The notes under the pieces were generated by a model that ran no database searches, was not told where the DNA came from, and saw only the letters and a list, made by a program, of their open reading frames with translations. Position numbers and translations under genes: made by a program. From Leucobacter weissii (GTDB taxonomy: Bacteria > Actinomycetota > Actinomycetes > Actinomycetales > Microbacteriaceae): a stretch of 64,000 bases of DNA. Shown here piece after piece: positions 34,879-41,287 of the stretch; within the stretch, counting starts at the first letter, position 1, and every line of letters begins with the position of its first letter. The stretch lies in assembly GCF_017565745.1 (NCBI RefSeq), contig NZ_JAGDYM010000004.1:434001-498000 (forward strand), read 5' to 3'.

Positions 34879-35709
34879 ATGGCATCGGTGAGCATGGCCG
34901 CCGTGAAGGAACTGCGCGATCGCCTCGGCGCAGGTATGGTCGACAGCAAGAACGCCCTGATCGAGGCCGAAGGCGATATCGACAAGGCGATCGAGATCCT
35001 CCGGCTCAAGGGGCTGAAGGGCGTCGCCAAGCGCGAGGGGCGCGAGGCCAGCGAGGGACTGGTGGCGGTCGCGCAGCGCGAGGGTCGGGCGACGCTGATC
35101 GAGCTCGCCTGCGAAACCGACTTCGTGGCGAAGAACGAGAAGTTCATCGCTCTCGGCGAGCGCGTGCTCGAGGCCATCGCCGACGCGCGGGCCGACTCGC
35201 TCGAGGAGGCGCTCGCCGCGCCGCTCGAAGGCGGCACCGTGGAGTCCGCGATCACCGACGAGTCGGCGATCATCGGCGAGAAGATCCAGCTGCGCCGCGT
35301 GGTCGTGGTGAAGGCGCCGAGCACGGCGGTCTACCTGCACCAGACCTCCAAGGATCTGCCTCCGCAGATCGGCGTCATCGTCGGTTTCGAGGGGGACGAC
35401 GAGCAGGCCGCGATCAGCATCGCGCGCCACATCTCCTTCGCCGAGCCGAGCTACGTGAACCGCGACGAGGTTCCGCAGGCCGACGTCGAGAAGGAGCGCG
35501 AGATCGTGACGGAGATCTCGAAGAACGAGGGCAAGCCCGAGGCGGCGCTCCCGAAGATCGTCGAGGGCCGACTCGAGGCGTTCTTCAAGCAGATCGTGCT
35601 GAGCGACCAGGTGCACGCGCTCGACGACCAGAAGCGCTCGGTGTCGAAGGTGGCCGAGGCCGCCGGCATCACCGTGACCGGCTTCGCGCGGGGCAAGGTC
35701 GGCGCCTGA
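34879..35709 (+). CDS. tsf: Translation elongation factor Ts
   Basis: 276 residues from the ATG at 34879 (AAAGGAG upstream). Hallmarks: the N-terminal UBA-like helix KELRDRLGAGMVDSKNAL, the family signature LIELACETDFVAKNEKF, and a C-terminal coiled region with LSDQVHALDDQKRSVSKV. It catalyses GDP release from EF-Tu. The open frame extending into rpsB is ignored because the family starts at MASVSMAAVK. Confidence 0.97.
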   Translation: MASVSMAAVKELRDRLGAGMVDSKNALIEAEGDIDKAIEILRLKGLKGVAKREGREASEGLVAVAQREGRATLIELACETDFVAKNEKFIALGERVLEAIADARADSLEEALAAPLEGGTVESAITDESAIIGEKIQLRRVVVVKAPSTAVYLHQTSKDLPPQIGVIVGFEGDDEQAAISIARHISFAEPSYVNRDEVPQADVEKEREIVTEISKNEGKPEAALPKIVEGRLEAFFKQIVLSDQVHALDDQKRSVSKVAEAAGITVTGFARGKVGA

Positions 35710-35712
35710 GCC

Positions 35713-35757
35713 CAGCACGAGGGCCCGGACCGTTCTTCGGTCCGGGCCCTCGTGCTG
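35713..35757 (+). terminator. 20-bp terminator after tsf
   Basis: A perfect 20-bp stem (35713-35732 with 35738-35757) and TTCTT loop begin four bases after the stop codon. It isolates rpsB-tsf from pyrH, which has its own TACACT promoter. Confidence 0.85.
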
Positions 35758-35785
35758 CCCGCGATCGCCGCGGGGTGCCCTAAGC

Positions 35786-35791
35786 TACACT
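35786..35791 (+). promoter_or_regulatory. Candidate -10 (TACACT) of pyrH
   Basis: TACACT 24 bases before pyrH, immediately after the tsf terminator. It leaves a short leader with GAAGGA (35805-35810). Confidence 0.5.
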
Positions 35792-35814
35792 CAGCCAGAA
35801 CTTCGAAGGAGCCG

Positions 35815-36534
35815 ATGACCATGACCCAGCCCCGCAAGCGCCGTGTGATGCTCAAACTCTCGGGCGAGGCCTTCGGCGGCGGATCGCTGGGCGTCAATCC
35901 CGACGTGGTGGGCCAGATCGCCACGGAGATCGCAGCGGCCATGTCCGACGCTGAGGTCGCCGTCGTGGTCGGGGGAGGGAACTTCTTCCGCGGGGCCGAG
36001 CTCTCCCAGCACGGTATGGATCGTGCCCGAGCCGACTACATGGGCATGCTCGGCACGGTCATGAACGCGCTCGCACTGCAGGACTTCCTCGAGCAGGCCG
36101 GCGTGTCGAGCCGGGTGCAGTCCGCCATCACGATGACGCAGGTCGCCGAGACCTACATCCCCCTGCGCGCCATCCGTCACCTCGAGAAGGGGCGGGCGGT
36201 GATCTTCGGCGCCGGAGCCGGACTGCCCTATTTCTCCACCGACACCGTCGCGGCGCAGCGCGCGCTGGAGATCCACGCCGACGAGGTGCTCGTCGCGAAG
36301 AACGGGGTCGACGGGGTCTACACCGCGGACCCCCGCGAGGATCCCGCAGCCACCCGGATCGATGAGATCGGCTACGCCGACGCCCTCGTCCGGGGCTTGA
36401 AGGTCGTCGACAGCACCGCCTTCAGCCTCTGCATGGACAACGGCATGCCGATGCGGGTGTTCGGGATGGAGCCGGCGGGCAACGTCACGGCCGCGATCCG
36501 AGGCGAGCGCCTGGGCACCCTCGTTCACAACTGA
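35815..36534 (+). CDS. pyrH: UMP kinase
   Basis: 239 residues. Bacterial UMP kinase of the amino-acid-kinase fold: [56 protein letters not shown], and [13 protein letters not shown]. It phosphorylates UMP to UDP and sets pyrimidine supply. GAAGGA allows either ATG 35815 or ATG 35821. It is followed by frr 53 bases on, the standard order. Confidence 0.97.
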   Translation: MTMTQPRKRRVMLKLSGEAFGGGSLGVNPDVVGQIATEIAAAMSDAEVAVVVGGGNFFRGAELSQHGMDRARADYMGMLGTVMNALALQDFLEQAGVSSRVQSAITMTQVAETYIPLRAIRHLEKGRAVIFGAGAGLPYFSTDTVAAQRALEIHADEVLVAKNGVDGVYTADPREDPAATRIDEIGYADALVRGLKVVDSTAFSLCMDNGMPMRVFGMEPAGNVTAAIRGERLGTLVHN

Positions 36535-36550
36535 GCCGGCTGCCAGCCGG

Positions 36551-36556
36551 TAGACT
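36551..36556 (+). promoter_or_regulatory. Candidate -10 (TAGACT) of frr
   Basis: TAGACT 31 bases before the frr GTG. It would give frr-cdsA an additional promoter besides read-through from pyrH. Confidence 0.4.
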
Positions 36557-36587
36557 TTCACAGAACGAATCATCGAAGGAGCACGCC

Positions 36588-37142
36588 GTGATTGATGAGG
36601 TTTTCGCCGACCTGAAGAATCGCATGACCAAAGCGGTCGAAGCGGCCAGGGAGGGCTTCGCCACGGTGCGCACCGGACGCGCGAATCCCTCGCTGCTGCA
36701 GGGAGTCCTGGTCGACTACTACGGCACCCCCACCCCGCTGCCGCAGCTGGCCTCGGTGTCGAACCAGGATGCGCGCAGTCTGATCATCACGCCCTACGAC
36801 AAGGGCGCGATGAAAGGCATCGAGCAGGCGATCCGCGACATGCCCAATCTCGGGGCGAACCCGAACAACGACGGCAACGTGATCCGGGTGACGCTGCCGG
36901 AGCTCACCGAGGAGCGCCGCAAGGAGTTCGTGAAGATCGTGAAGGCTCGCGCGGAGGACGGACGTGTGGCCGTGCGCAACGCCCGCCGCCATGCCAAGGA
37001 CGAACTCGATGCGCTCAAGAGCGAGGTCGGCGAGGACGAGGTCGCGCGAGCCGAGAAGGAGCTCGAGACGGTGACCAAGCAGTTCATCGATCAGATCGAC
37101 GATTCGCTGAAGCACAAAGAGGCCGAACTGCTCGAGGTGTGA
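36588..37142 (+). CDS. frr: Ribosome recycling factor
   Basis: 184 residues, GTG start with GAAGGAG upstream. All-helical arm plus beta core: [45 protein letters not shown] and [15 protein letters not shown]. It splits post-termination ribosomes with EF-G. The stop codon is one base before the cdsA start. Confidence 0.97.
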   Translation: MIDEVFADLKNRMTKAVEAAREGFATVRTGRANPSLLQGVLVDYYGTPTPLPQLASVSNQDARSLIITPYDKGAMKGIEQAIRDMPNLGANPNNDGNVIRVTLPELTEERRKEFVKIVKARAEDGRVAVRNARRHAKDELDALKSEVGEDEVARAEKELETVTKQFIDQIDDSLKHKEAELLEV

Positions 37143-37143
37143 G

Positions 37144-38064
37144 GTGTCGGGCAAGGAGCGTCGCGATGAGTTTCGCGCCCAACTCGATGAGGCGCGGGCG
37201 CAGTTCGAGGCGACGAGCGCGAAGATCGAGGAGAAAGCCGGGCGCAACCTCTTCCTCGCGGTCGGTTCCGGCCTGATCTTCGGAGCGCTCTTCCTCGGGA
37301 GCCTGTTCATCGCTCGCCAGGCGTTCATGGTGCTCGTGGCGCTTCTGGTGTCGGTGGCGCTCGTCGAGCTGGCCGCGGCGTTCCGCGTCGCCGGTCGCCG
37401 CGTTCCGCGGGTGGGCGTGGTGATCGGCGGTCTGATCGTGACCGGGGGCGCGGTGTTCTGGGGCGCGGAGGGCGCGCTGCTGGGGCTGTTCGCGGCCTCG
37501 CTGCTTCTGACGGCCTGGCGGCTCGTCGAGGGGCTCGTCCCCGCCTGGGAGGTGCCGCCCAAGACCCTGATCCGAGACGTGTTCTCGGGACTCTTCACCC
37601 TGGTGTACGTCGCCTTTCTGGCGTCCTTCGCGATCCTGCTCGTTCAAGCGCCCCGCGGGGAGTGGTGGGTCTTCGCGCTCGTGCTGACCGTCGTCTCGGT
37701 CGACATCGGGGCGTATGCCGCGGGAGTGCTGTTCGGGCGGCACAAGATGACGCCCCGGATCAGTCCCAACAAGACCTGGGAGGGCTTCGCCGGGGCTGCG
37801 ATCGTGGCCATGGCGTCCGGCGCGCTCATCTCGGTGCTGGCTCTGCAGCAGTCCTGGTGGGTGGGCGTGCTGCTCGGTCTCGTCGTGCTGGTGACGGCGA
37901 CCGGGGGCGATCTCACCGAATCGCTCATCAAACGCAATCTGGGCGTCAAGGACATGAGCTCCTGGGTGCCGGGTCACGGCGGTTTCCTGGACCGCCTCGA
38001 TTCCCTGCTCCCGTCGGCGGTCGGCGTCTACGGGGTGGCGCTCGCGCTCGGCGTATTCGCCTGA
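37144..38064 (+). CDS. cdsA: Phosphatidate cytidylyltransferase
   Basis: 306 residues. A charged N-terminal helix (about 1-36) precedes about eight membrane segments. The family signature is present near the C-terminus: SLIKRNLGVKDMSSWVPGHGGFLDRLDS. It makes CDP-diacylglycerol from phosphatidate and CTP, the entry point of phospholipid synthesis. The GTG is one base from the frr stop, so expression is coupled. Confidence 0.95.
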   Translation: MSGKERRDEFRAQLDEARAQFEATSAKIEEKAGRNLFLAVGSGLIFGALFLGSLFIARQAFMVLVALLVSVALVELAAAFRVAGRRVPRVGVVIGGLIVTGGAVFWGAEGALLGLFAASLLLTAWRLVEGLVPAWEVPPKTLIRDVFSGLFTLVYVAFLASFAILLVQAPRGEWWVFALVLTVVSVDIGAYAAGVLFGRHKMTPRISPNKTWEGFAGAAIVAMASGALISVLALQQSWWVGVLLGLVVLVTATGGDLTESLIKRNLGVKDMSSWVPGHGGFLDRLDSLLPSAVGVYGVALALGVFA

Positions 38065-38102
38065 GACGCCGTGCCGCACATGCGAATGCCAGCGACCCAG
38101 GG

Positions 38103-38108
38103 CACAAT
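38103..38108 (+). promoter_or_regulatory. Candidate leaderless -10 (CACAAT) of the DivIVA-repeat gene
   Basis: CACAAT is six bases before the GTG at 38115; an overlapping TAGTCT lies too close to the start. A weaker match than other leaderless hexamers here. Confidence 0.35.
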
Positions 38109-38114
38109 AGTCTG

Positions 38115-38663
38115 GTGAGCACAGCCTTCCCACCGGCCACCGGCAAACAGCCGGGCTACCGCCGCGATCAGGTCGACGCCTTCCTGGACCGTGCGCGGGC
38201 GAGCTACGAGCAGGGCGCGGGGCCCGGGACGGTGACCTCGACCGAGATCAGGCGGACCGCTTTCGGCCTGAAGCGCAAGGGGTACTCCGCGCGCTACGTC
38301 GACGCGGCCATGGATCGGCTCGAGGAGGTCTTCTTCGAGCGTGAGCGGCGCACCCGACTGGCCGAGATCGGCGAGGAGCGCTGGTGGGCCGAGGTCCAGC
38401 AGCTGCTCTCCGAGGTGCGGGGGCGTATCGAGCGGCCCCCGGGGCGGCGCTTTCGACGCCGCGGGCTGTTCGCGAGCGGATACCGGCGTTCCCAGGTCGA
38501 TGCGTTTCTGGAACGGGTTCGCGCGATGCTCGCGGGCAGCGAGACCCTGACGACGGCAGAGGTGCGCGGCGTCGTGTTCCACACCCAATGGCGCGGCTAC
38601 AACGAGGATCAGGTCGATGCGCTGCTCGACGCCGTCATCGAGATGCTCCTCTCCACCCGCTGA
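38115..38663 (+). CDS. DivIVA-domain repeat protein
   Basis: 182 residues from the GTG at 38115. Four copies of a DivIVA-like motif occur: GYRRDQVDAFLDRAR, GYSARYVDAAMDRLEEVF, GYRRSQVDAFLERVR and GYNEDQVDALLDAVIEML. They form two similar halves joined by a basic linker (about 105-120, GRRFRRRG). No long coiled coil follows, unlike true DivIVA/Wag31. It may bind membranes or polar complexes (inference from motif). A known unnamed family in Microbacteriaceae. Confidence 0.8.
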   Translation: MSTAFPPATGKQPGYRRDQVDAFLDRARASYEQGAGPGTVTSTEIRRTAFGLKRKGYSARYVDAAMDRLEEVFFERERRTRLAEIGEERWWAEVQQLLSEVRGRIERPPGRRFRRRGLFASGYRRSQVDAFLERVRAMLAGSETLTTAEVRGVVFHTQWRGYNEDQVDALLDAVIEMLLSTR

Positions 38664-38686
38664 GCGTCGGCGCGTCCGGCCCGTGC

Positions 38687-38716
38687 GCGCCGCTGGGCGC
38701 ATCCCGACGACGGGAG
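38687..38716 (+). terminator. Two small hairpins after the DivIVA-repeat gene
   Basis: GCGCC-GCTG-GGCGC (38687-38700) and TCCCG-ACGA-CGGGA (38703-38716) lie in the 129-base gap. Stems are only five bp with no T tract, so termination is uncertain. Confidence 0.3.
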
Positions 38717-38792
38717 TCGAACCTCCGCCTCACCGCGCCCGGACGTCCGCCAACTCGACCGTGATCCCTTCGTGATATAGGATCGTCGCATT

Positions 38793-39428
38793 GTGACTGC
38801 TTCAAAAGCCCTCGTCCGCGCGTCCTCCTCGCGCGGTTTCCGTCTGCGCGGAGTGCTGGCCGCGTCAGCCGTCGTCGGGTTCTTCGGCATCGCCGTCGGG
38901 GCGCCCTTCACGGCGCCCAGCAGCATCGCCGTCGATGAGGGCTTCTACGAGCGGATCCACCAGGAGTTCGTGCCCGAGGCCGCTGAGCTGCAGGAGCTGA
39001 ACGTAGACGTGTCGCCGCTCTACGAGGTTCCCGAGCCCGAACCGGAGCCCGAGCCCGAGCCCGAGGAGACGGACGAGCCCGAAGCGGCTCCCGCGGACGA
39101 AGCGGTTCCGCAGGAACAGGCGCCGGAGCCCGCTCCGAAGTACACCGGGGGCGGCTCGCCAGCGGAGTGGATGGAGGCCGCCGGTATCGCGGAGAGCGAT
39201 TGGGGCTACGTCGACTTCATCGTCTCCAAGGAGAGCGGATGGAATCCCAACGCGGTGAACGCCTCGTCGGGCGCCTCCGGTCTCGTGCAGGCGCTTCCCT
39301 GCGGCAAGGTCCCGGGGAGCTGCTTCGATCCGGTCGACAACCTGCGCTGGGCCGACGGCTATGCGAAGGGCCGATACGGGAGCTGGGCCAAGGCCTACGC
39401 CTTCTGGCAGGCAAACCACTGGTGGTAG
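38793..39428 (+). CDS. Secreted lytic-transglycosylase-like protein
   Basis: 211 residues, GTG start. A signal-anchor (about 19-40) is followed by a Pro/Glu linker (PEPEPEPEPEPEETDEPE, about 77-110). The C-terminal lysozyme-like domain covers about 125-211: VDFIVSKESGWNPNAVNASSGASGLVQAL, DPVDNLRWADGYAKGRYGSW. The Glu of KESGW is the likely catalytic acid. Two cysteines (CGKVPGSC) may pair. It probably acts on peptidoglycan. TATAGGAT (38776-38783) is a promoter candidate nine bases before the GTG. Confidence 0.85.
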   Translation: MTASKALVRASSSRGFRLRGVLAASAVVGFFGIAVGAPFTAPSSIAVDEGFYERIHQEFVPEAAELQELNVDVSPLYEVPEPEPEPEPEPEETDEPEAAPADEAVPQEQAPEPAPKYTGGGSPAEWMEAAGIAESDWGYVDFIVSKESGWNPNAVNASSGASGLVQALPCGKVPGSCFDPVDNLRWADGYAKGRYGSWAKAYAFWQANHWW

Positions 39429-39471
39429 GGGTGAGCGGTACGGCATCCGCCCGCTGCACGACGGAGTAGTC

Positions 39472-39759
39472 GTGGCACGCGGGAAGCGACGGCGGCGTCC
39501 GGCATCCGGCGAGCCCCGCGACGTGACGAGGCTCGCGCACGGCGGCGCGCGGCTCGAGACACGGCGGGGATCCGACTGGTATGTGCGCGAGATCCCCGCG
39601 TCGAGGTCCGAGAAGGCATACGTCTGCCCGGGATGCGCGCTGGATATCCTGCCGGGGCAGGCCCACCTCGTGATCTGGAGTGCCGAGCACCTCTTCGGCG
39701 ACGACGCCGCGATCCGGGAACGCAGGCACTGGCACACCCACTGCTGGCGAGTGTTCTGA
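39472..39759 (+). CDS. Small conserved actinobacterial protein with Cys/His motif
   Basis: 95 residues from the GTG at 39472. A basic start (RGKRRRRP) precedes RRGSDWYVREIPAS, AYVCPGCALDILPGQAH and RRHWHTHCWRVF. The CPGC pair with HxHC suggests a zinc ribbon. A recurring unnamed actinobacterial family, sometimes mislabelled ATP/GTP-binding protein. It lies 43 bases after the transglycosylase-like gene. The function is unknown. Confidence 0.7.
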   Translation: MARGKRRRRPASGEPRDVTRLAHGGARLETRRGSDWYVREIPASRSEKAYVCPGCALDILPGQAHLVIWSAEHLFGDDAAIRERRHWHTHCWRVF

Positions 39760-39786
39760 GCGCACCCGGTGGGGGAGCGGGAGCCG

Positions 39787-40329
39787 TCAGAAGAGCGCCG
39801 GCGGAGCGGCGGCGGGGCCGGGAGGCGGCGGGGCCGAGGCGCCGTCGAGCCGCGCCGGGACGGGGGCTCCGGCGATGCCGGGTCCGGTGTCGGGATCCTC
39901 GCCTCGCTGGAAGGCGGTCGCCGCGGCGCGCGCGCGCAGGTCGGCTGCCTCGTTCAGGGGATGACCGGCGTGACCGCGGACCCATTCGAAGGTCACATCG
40001 CGGCCGGCGAGCGCGACGTCGAGCGTCTCGAGGAGCTCCCGGTTGAGCACCGGCTTCCCGTCAGCCTTGCGCCAGCCCCGGCGCTTCCACCCCGGCATCC
40101 ACTGGGTGACCGAGTTGATCACGTACTGACTGTCGCACAGCACGCGCAAGGACTCCTCGATTCCGGCGGTGGCGTGCAGCAGGTCGATGACCGCCATGAT
40201 CTCGCCCTGGTTGTTGGTCGCGCGGGGCCAGCCTCCGGAGCGCCAACGGCTCTCGTCGATGAACCAGGCCCAGCCGGCCGGTCCGGGGTTGCCGAGCGCG
40301 GAACCGTCCGCCGCCGCTGTGATCGTCAT
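39787..40329 (-). CDS. rnhA: Ribonuclease HI
   Basis: 180 residues from the ATG at 40329 (GGAGGG upstream). The four acidic residues are in place: Asp8 (ADGSALGNPG), Glu43 (NNQGEIMA), Asp66 (CDSQYV) and Asp130 (NEAADLRA). Substrate-handling residues WMPGWKRRGWRKADGKPV are present. It cleaves RNA in RNA-DNA hybrids. The last 40 residues form a Pro/Ala/Gly-rich tail. Convergent with the small gene before it. Confidence 0.93.
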   Translation of the reverse strand: MTITAAADGSALGNPGPAGWAWFIDESRWRSGGWPRATNNQGEIMAVIDLLHATAGIEESLRVLCDSQYVINSVTQWMPGWKRRGWRKADGKPVLNRELLETLDVALAGRDVTFEWVRGHAGHPLNEAADLRARAAATAFQRGEDPDTGPGIAGAPVPARLDGASAPPPPGPAAAPPALF

Positions 40330-40421
40330 GCCCTCCATTCTGCCAGGATCCCGCGCGGACCACGGCGCTCGGAGCAAAGCACCGCGTCGTATGCCGGATG
40401 TCGTTGTGCGTATGCCGGTGC

Positions 40422-40505
40422 CCTCGCGGGGGTCTCGCAAGGCGGAGGAGGGAGGCGATACCGGAAGCATCGTCGACTGACGACAACGCCGCGAGACCCC
40501 GCGAG
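40422..40505. repeat. Spaced inverted repeat in the rnhA-hydrolase intergenic region
   Basis: CTCGCGGGGGTCTCGC (40423-40438) and GCGAGACCCCGCGAG (40491-40505) are complementary apart from one extra G, about 52 bases apart. The direct repeat GTATGCCGG occurs twice just upstream (near 40389 and 40409). It lies between divergent promoters. The role is unknown. Confidence 0.45.
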
Positions 40506-40545
40506 CGGGCCGGGGCACGTGCAGTGAACATCCGGCACACGGCAC

Positions 40546-40551
40546 TAGGCT
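40546..40551 (+). promoter_or_regulatory. Candidate leaderless -10 (TAGGCT) of the hydrolase
   Basis: TAGGCT, seven bases before the ATG at 40559, no ribosome site between. Confidence 0.45.
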
Positions 40552-40558
40552 TGCGGGA

Positions 40559-41287
40559 ATGGGACGGATCACGAGCGGAACGGTGCTGCGAGCACGACGG
40601 GAAGACATCGAGCTGCGCACCGAGGACGGATTGACGCTGGTCGGAGAACTCGCGCTCCCCGAACGCACCGAGCCCCGTGCCACCCTCGTCACCCTGCATC
40701 CCCTCCCGACGCACGGCGGGTACATGGACTCCCATGTGCTGCGGAAGGCTTCGTGGCGCCTGCCCGAGCTCGCCGGGCTCGCCGTGCTGCGGTTCAACAC
40801 CCGGGGCACCACGTCCCCGCGCGGCACGAGTGAGGGCTCCTTCGGGGAGGGCGAGGACGAGCGCCTCGACGTCGCAGCCGCGATGCGGTTCGTCGCCGAG
40901 CGCGGTCTGCCCGATCCCTGGCTCGTGGGTTGGTCGTTCGGCACCGAACTCGCGCTGAAGCACGGGCTCGCTCATCCCATCAGCGGGGCGATCCTGCTCT
41001 CGCCGCCGCTGCGGCGCACCAGCGAGGAGGAGCTCGCCGCCTGGGCGGAGACCGGGGTCCCGCTCGTGGCGCTGGTTCCCGAGCTCGACGACTTCCTCCG
41101 GCCCGAGGAGGCCATCAGGAGATTCTCCGCGGTGCCGCACGCCCGAGTGGTCCCGGTCGACGGCGCCAAGCACCTCTGGGTCGGCGAGTCGTATGTTCGC
41201 CGCGTTCTCGATGAAATCGTGCGCACGGTCGGCACGGCGCCGACGCCGCTGCCGGAGGAGGCGACGGAGGATCAGCTCTCCGGCTGA
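40559..41287 (+). CDS. Alpha/beta hydrolase
   Basis: 242 residues. Fold landmarks: LVTLHPLPTHGGYMDSHVL (oxyanion loop), RFNTRGTTSPRGTSEG, nucleophile elbow GWSFGTE with Ser126, PELDDFLRPE (acid) and GAKHLWVGE (His). It resembles the COG2945/dienelactone-hydrolase-like class; the substrate is unknown. Its 3' end overlaps the convergent coiled-coil gene by 16 bases. Confidence 0.85.
   Translation: MGRITSGTVLRARREDIELRTEDGLTLVGELALPERTEPRATLVTLHPLPTHGGYMDSHVLRKASWRLPELAGLAVLRFNTRGTTSPRGTSEGSFGEGEDERLDVAAAMRFVAERGLPDPWLVGWSFGTELALKHGLAHPISGAILLSPPLRRTSEEELAAWAETGVPLVALVPELDDFLRPEEAIRRFSAVPHARVVPVDGAKHLWVGESYVRRVLDEIVRTVGTAPTPLPEEATEDQLSG

Noticed and set aside
38703-38760. tRNA-like 3' end on the reverse strand (GGAGGTTCGACTCCC)
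   Set aside because: The T-arm and anticodon stems do not pair and no cloverleaf forms; it is probably chance or two small hairpins.
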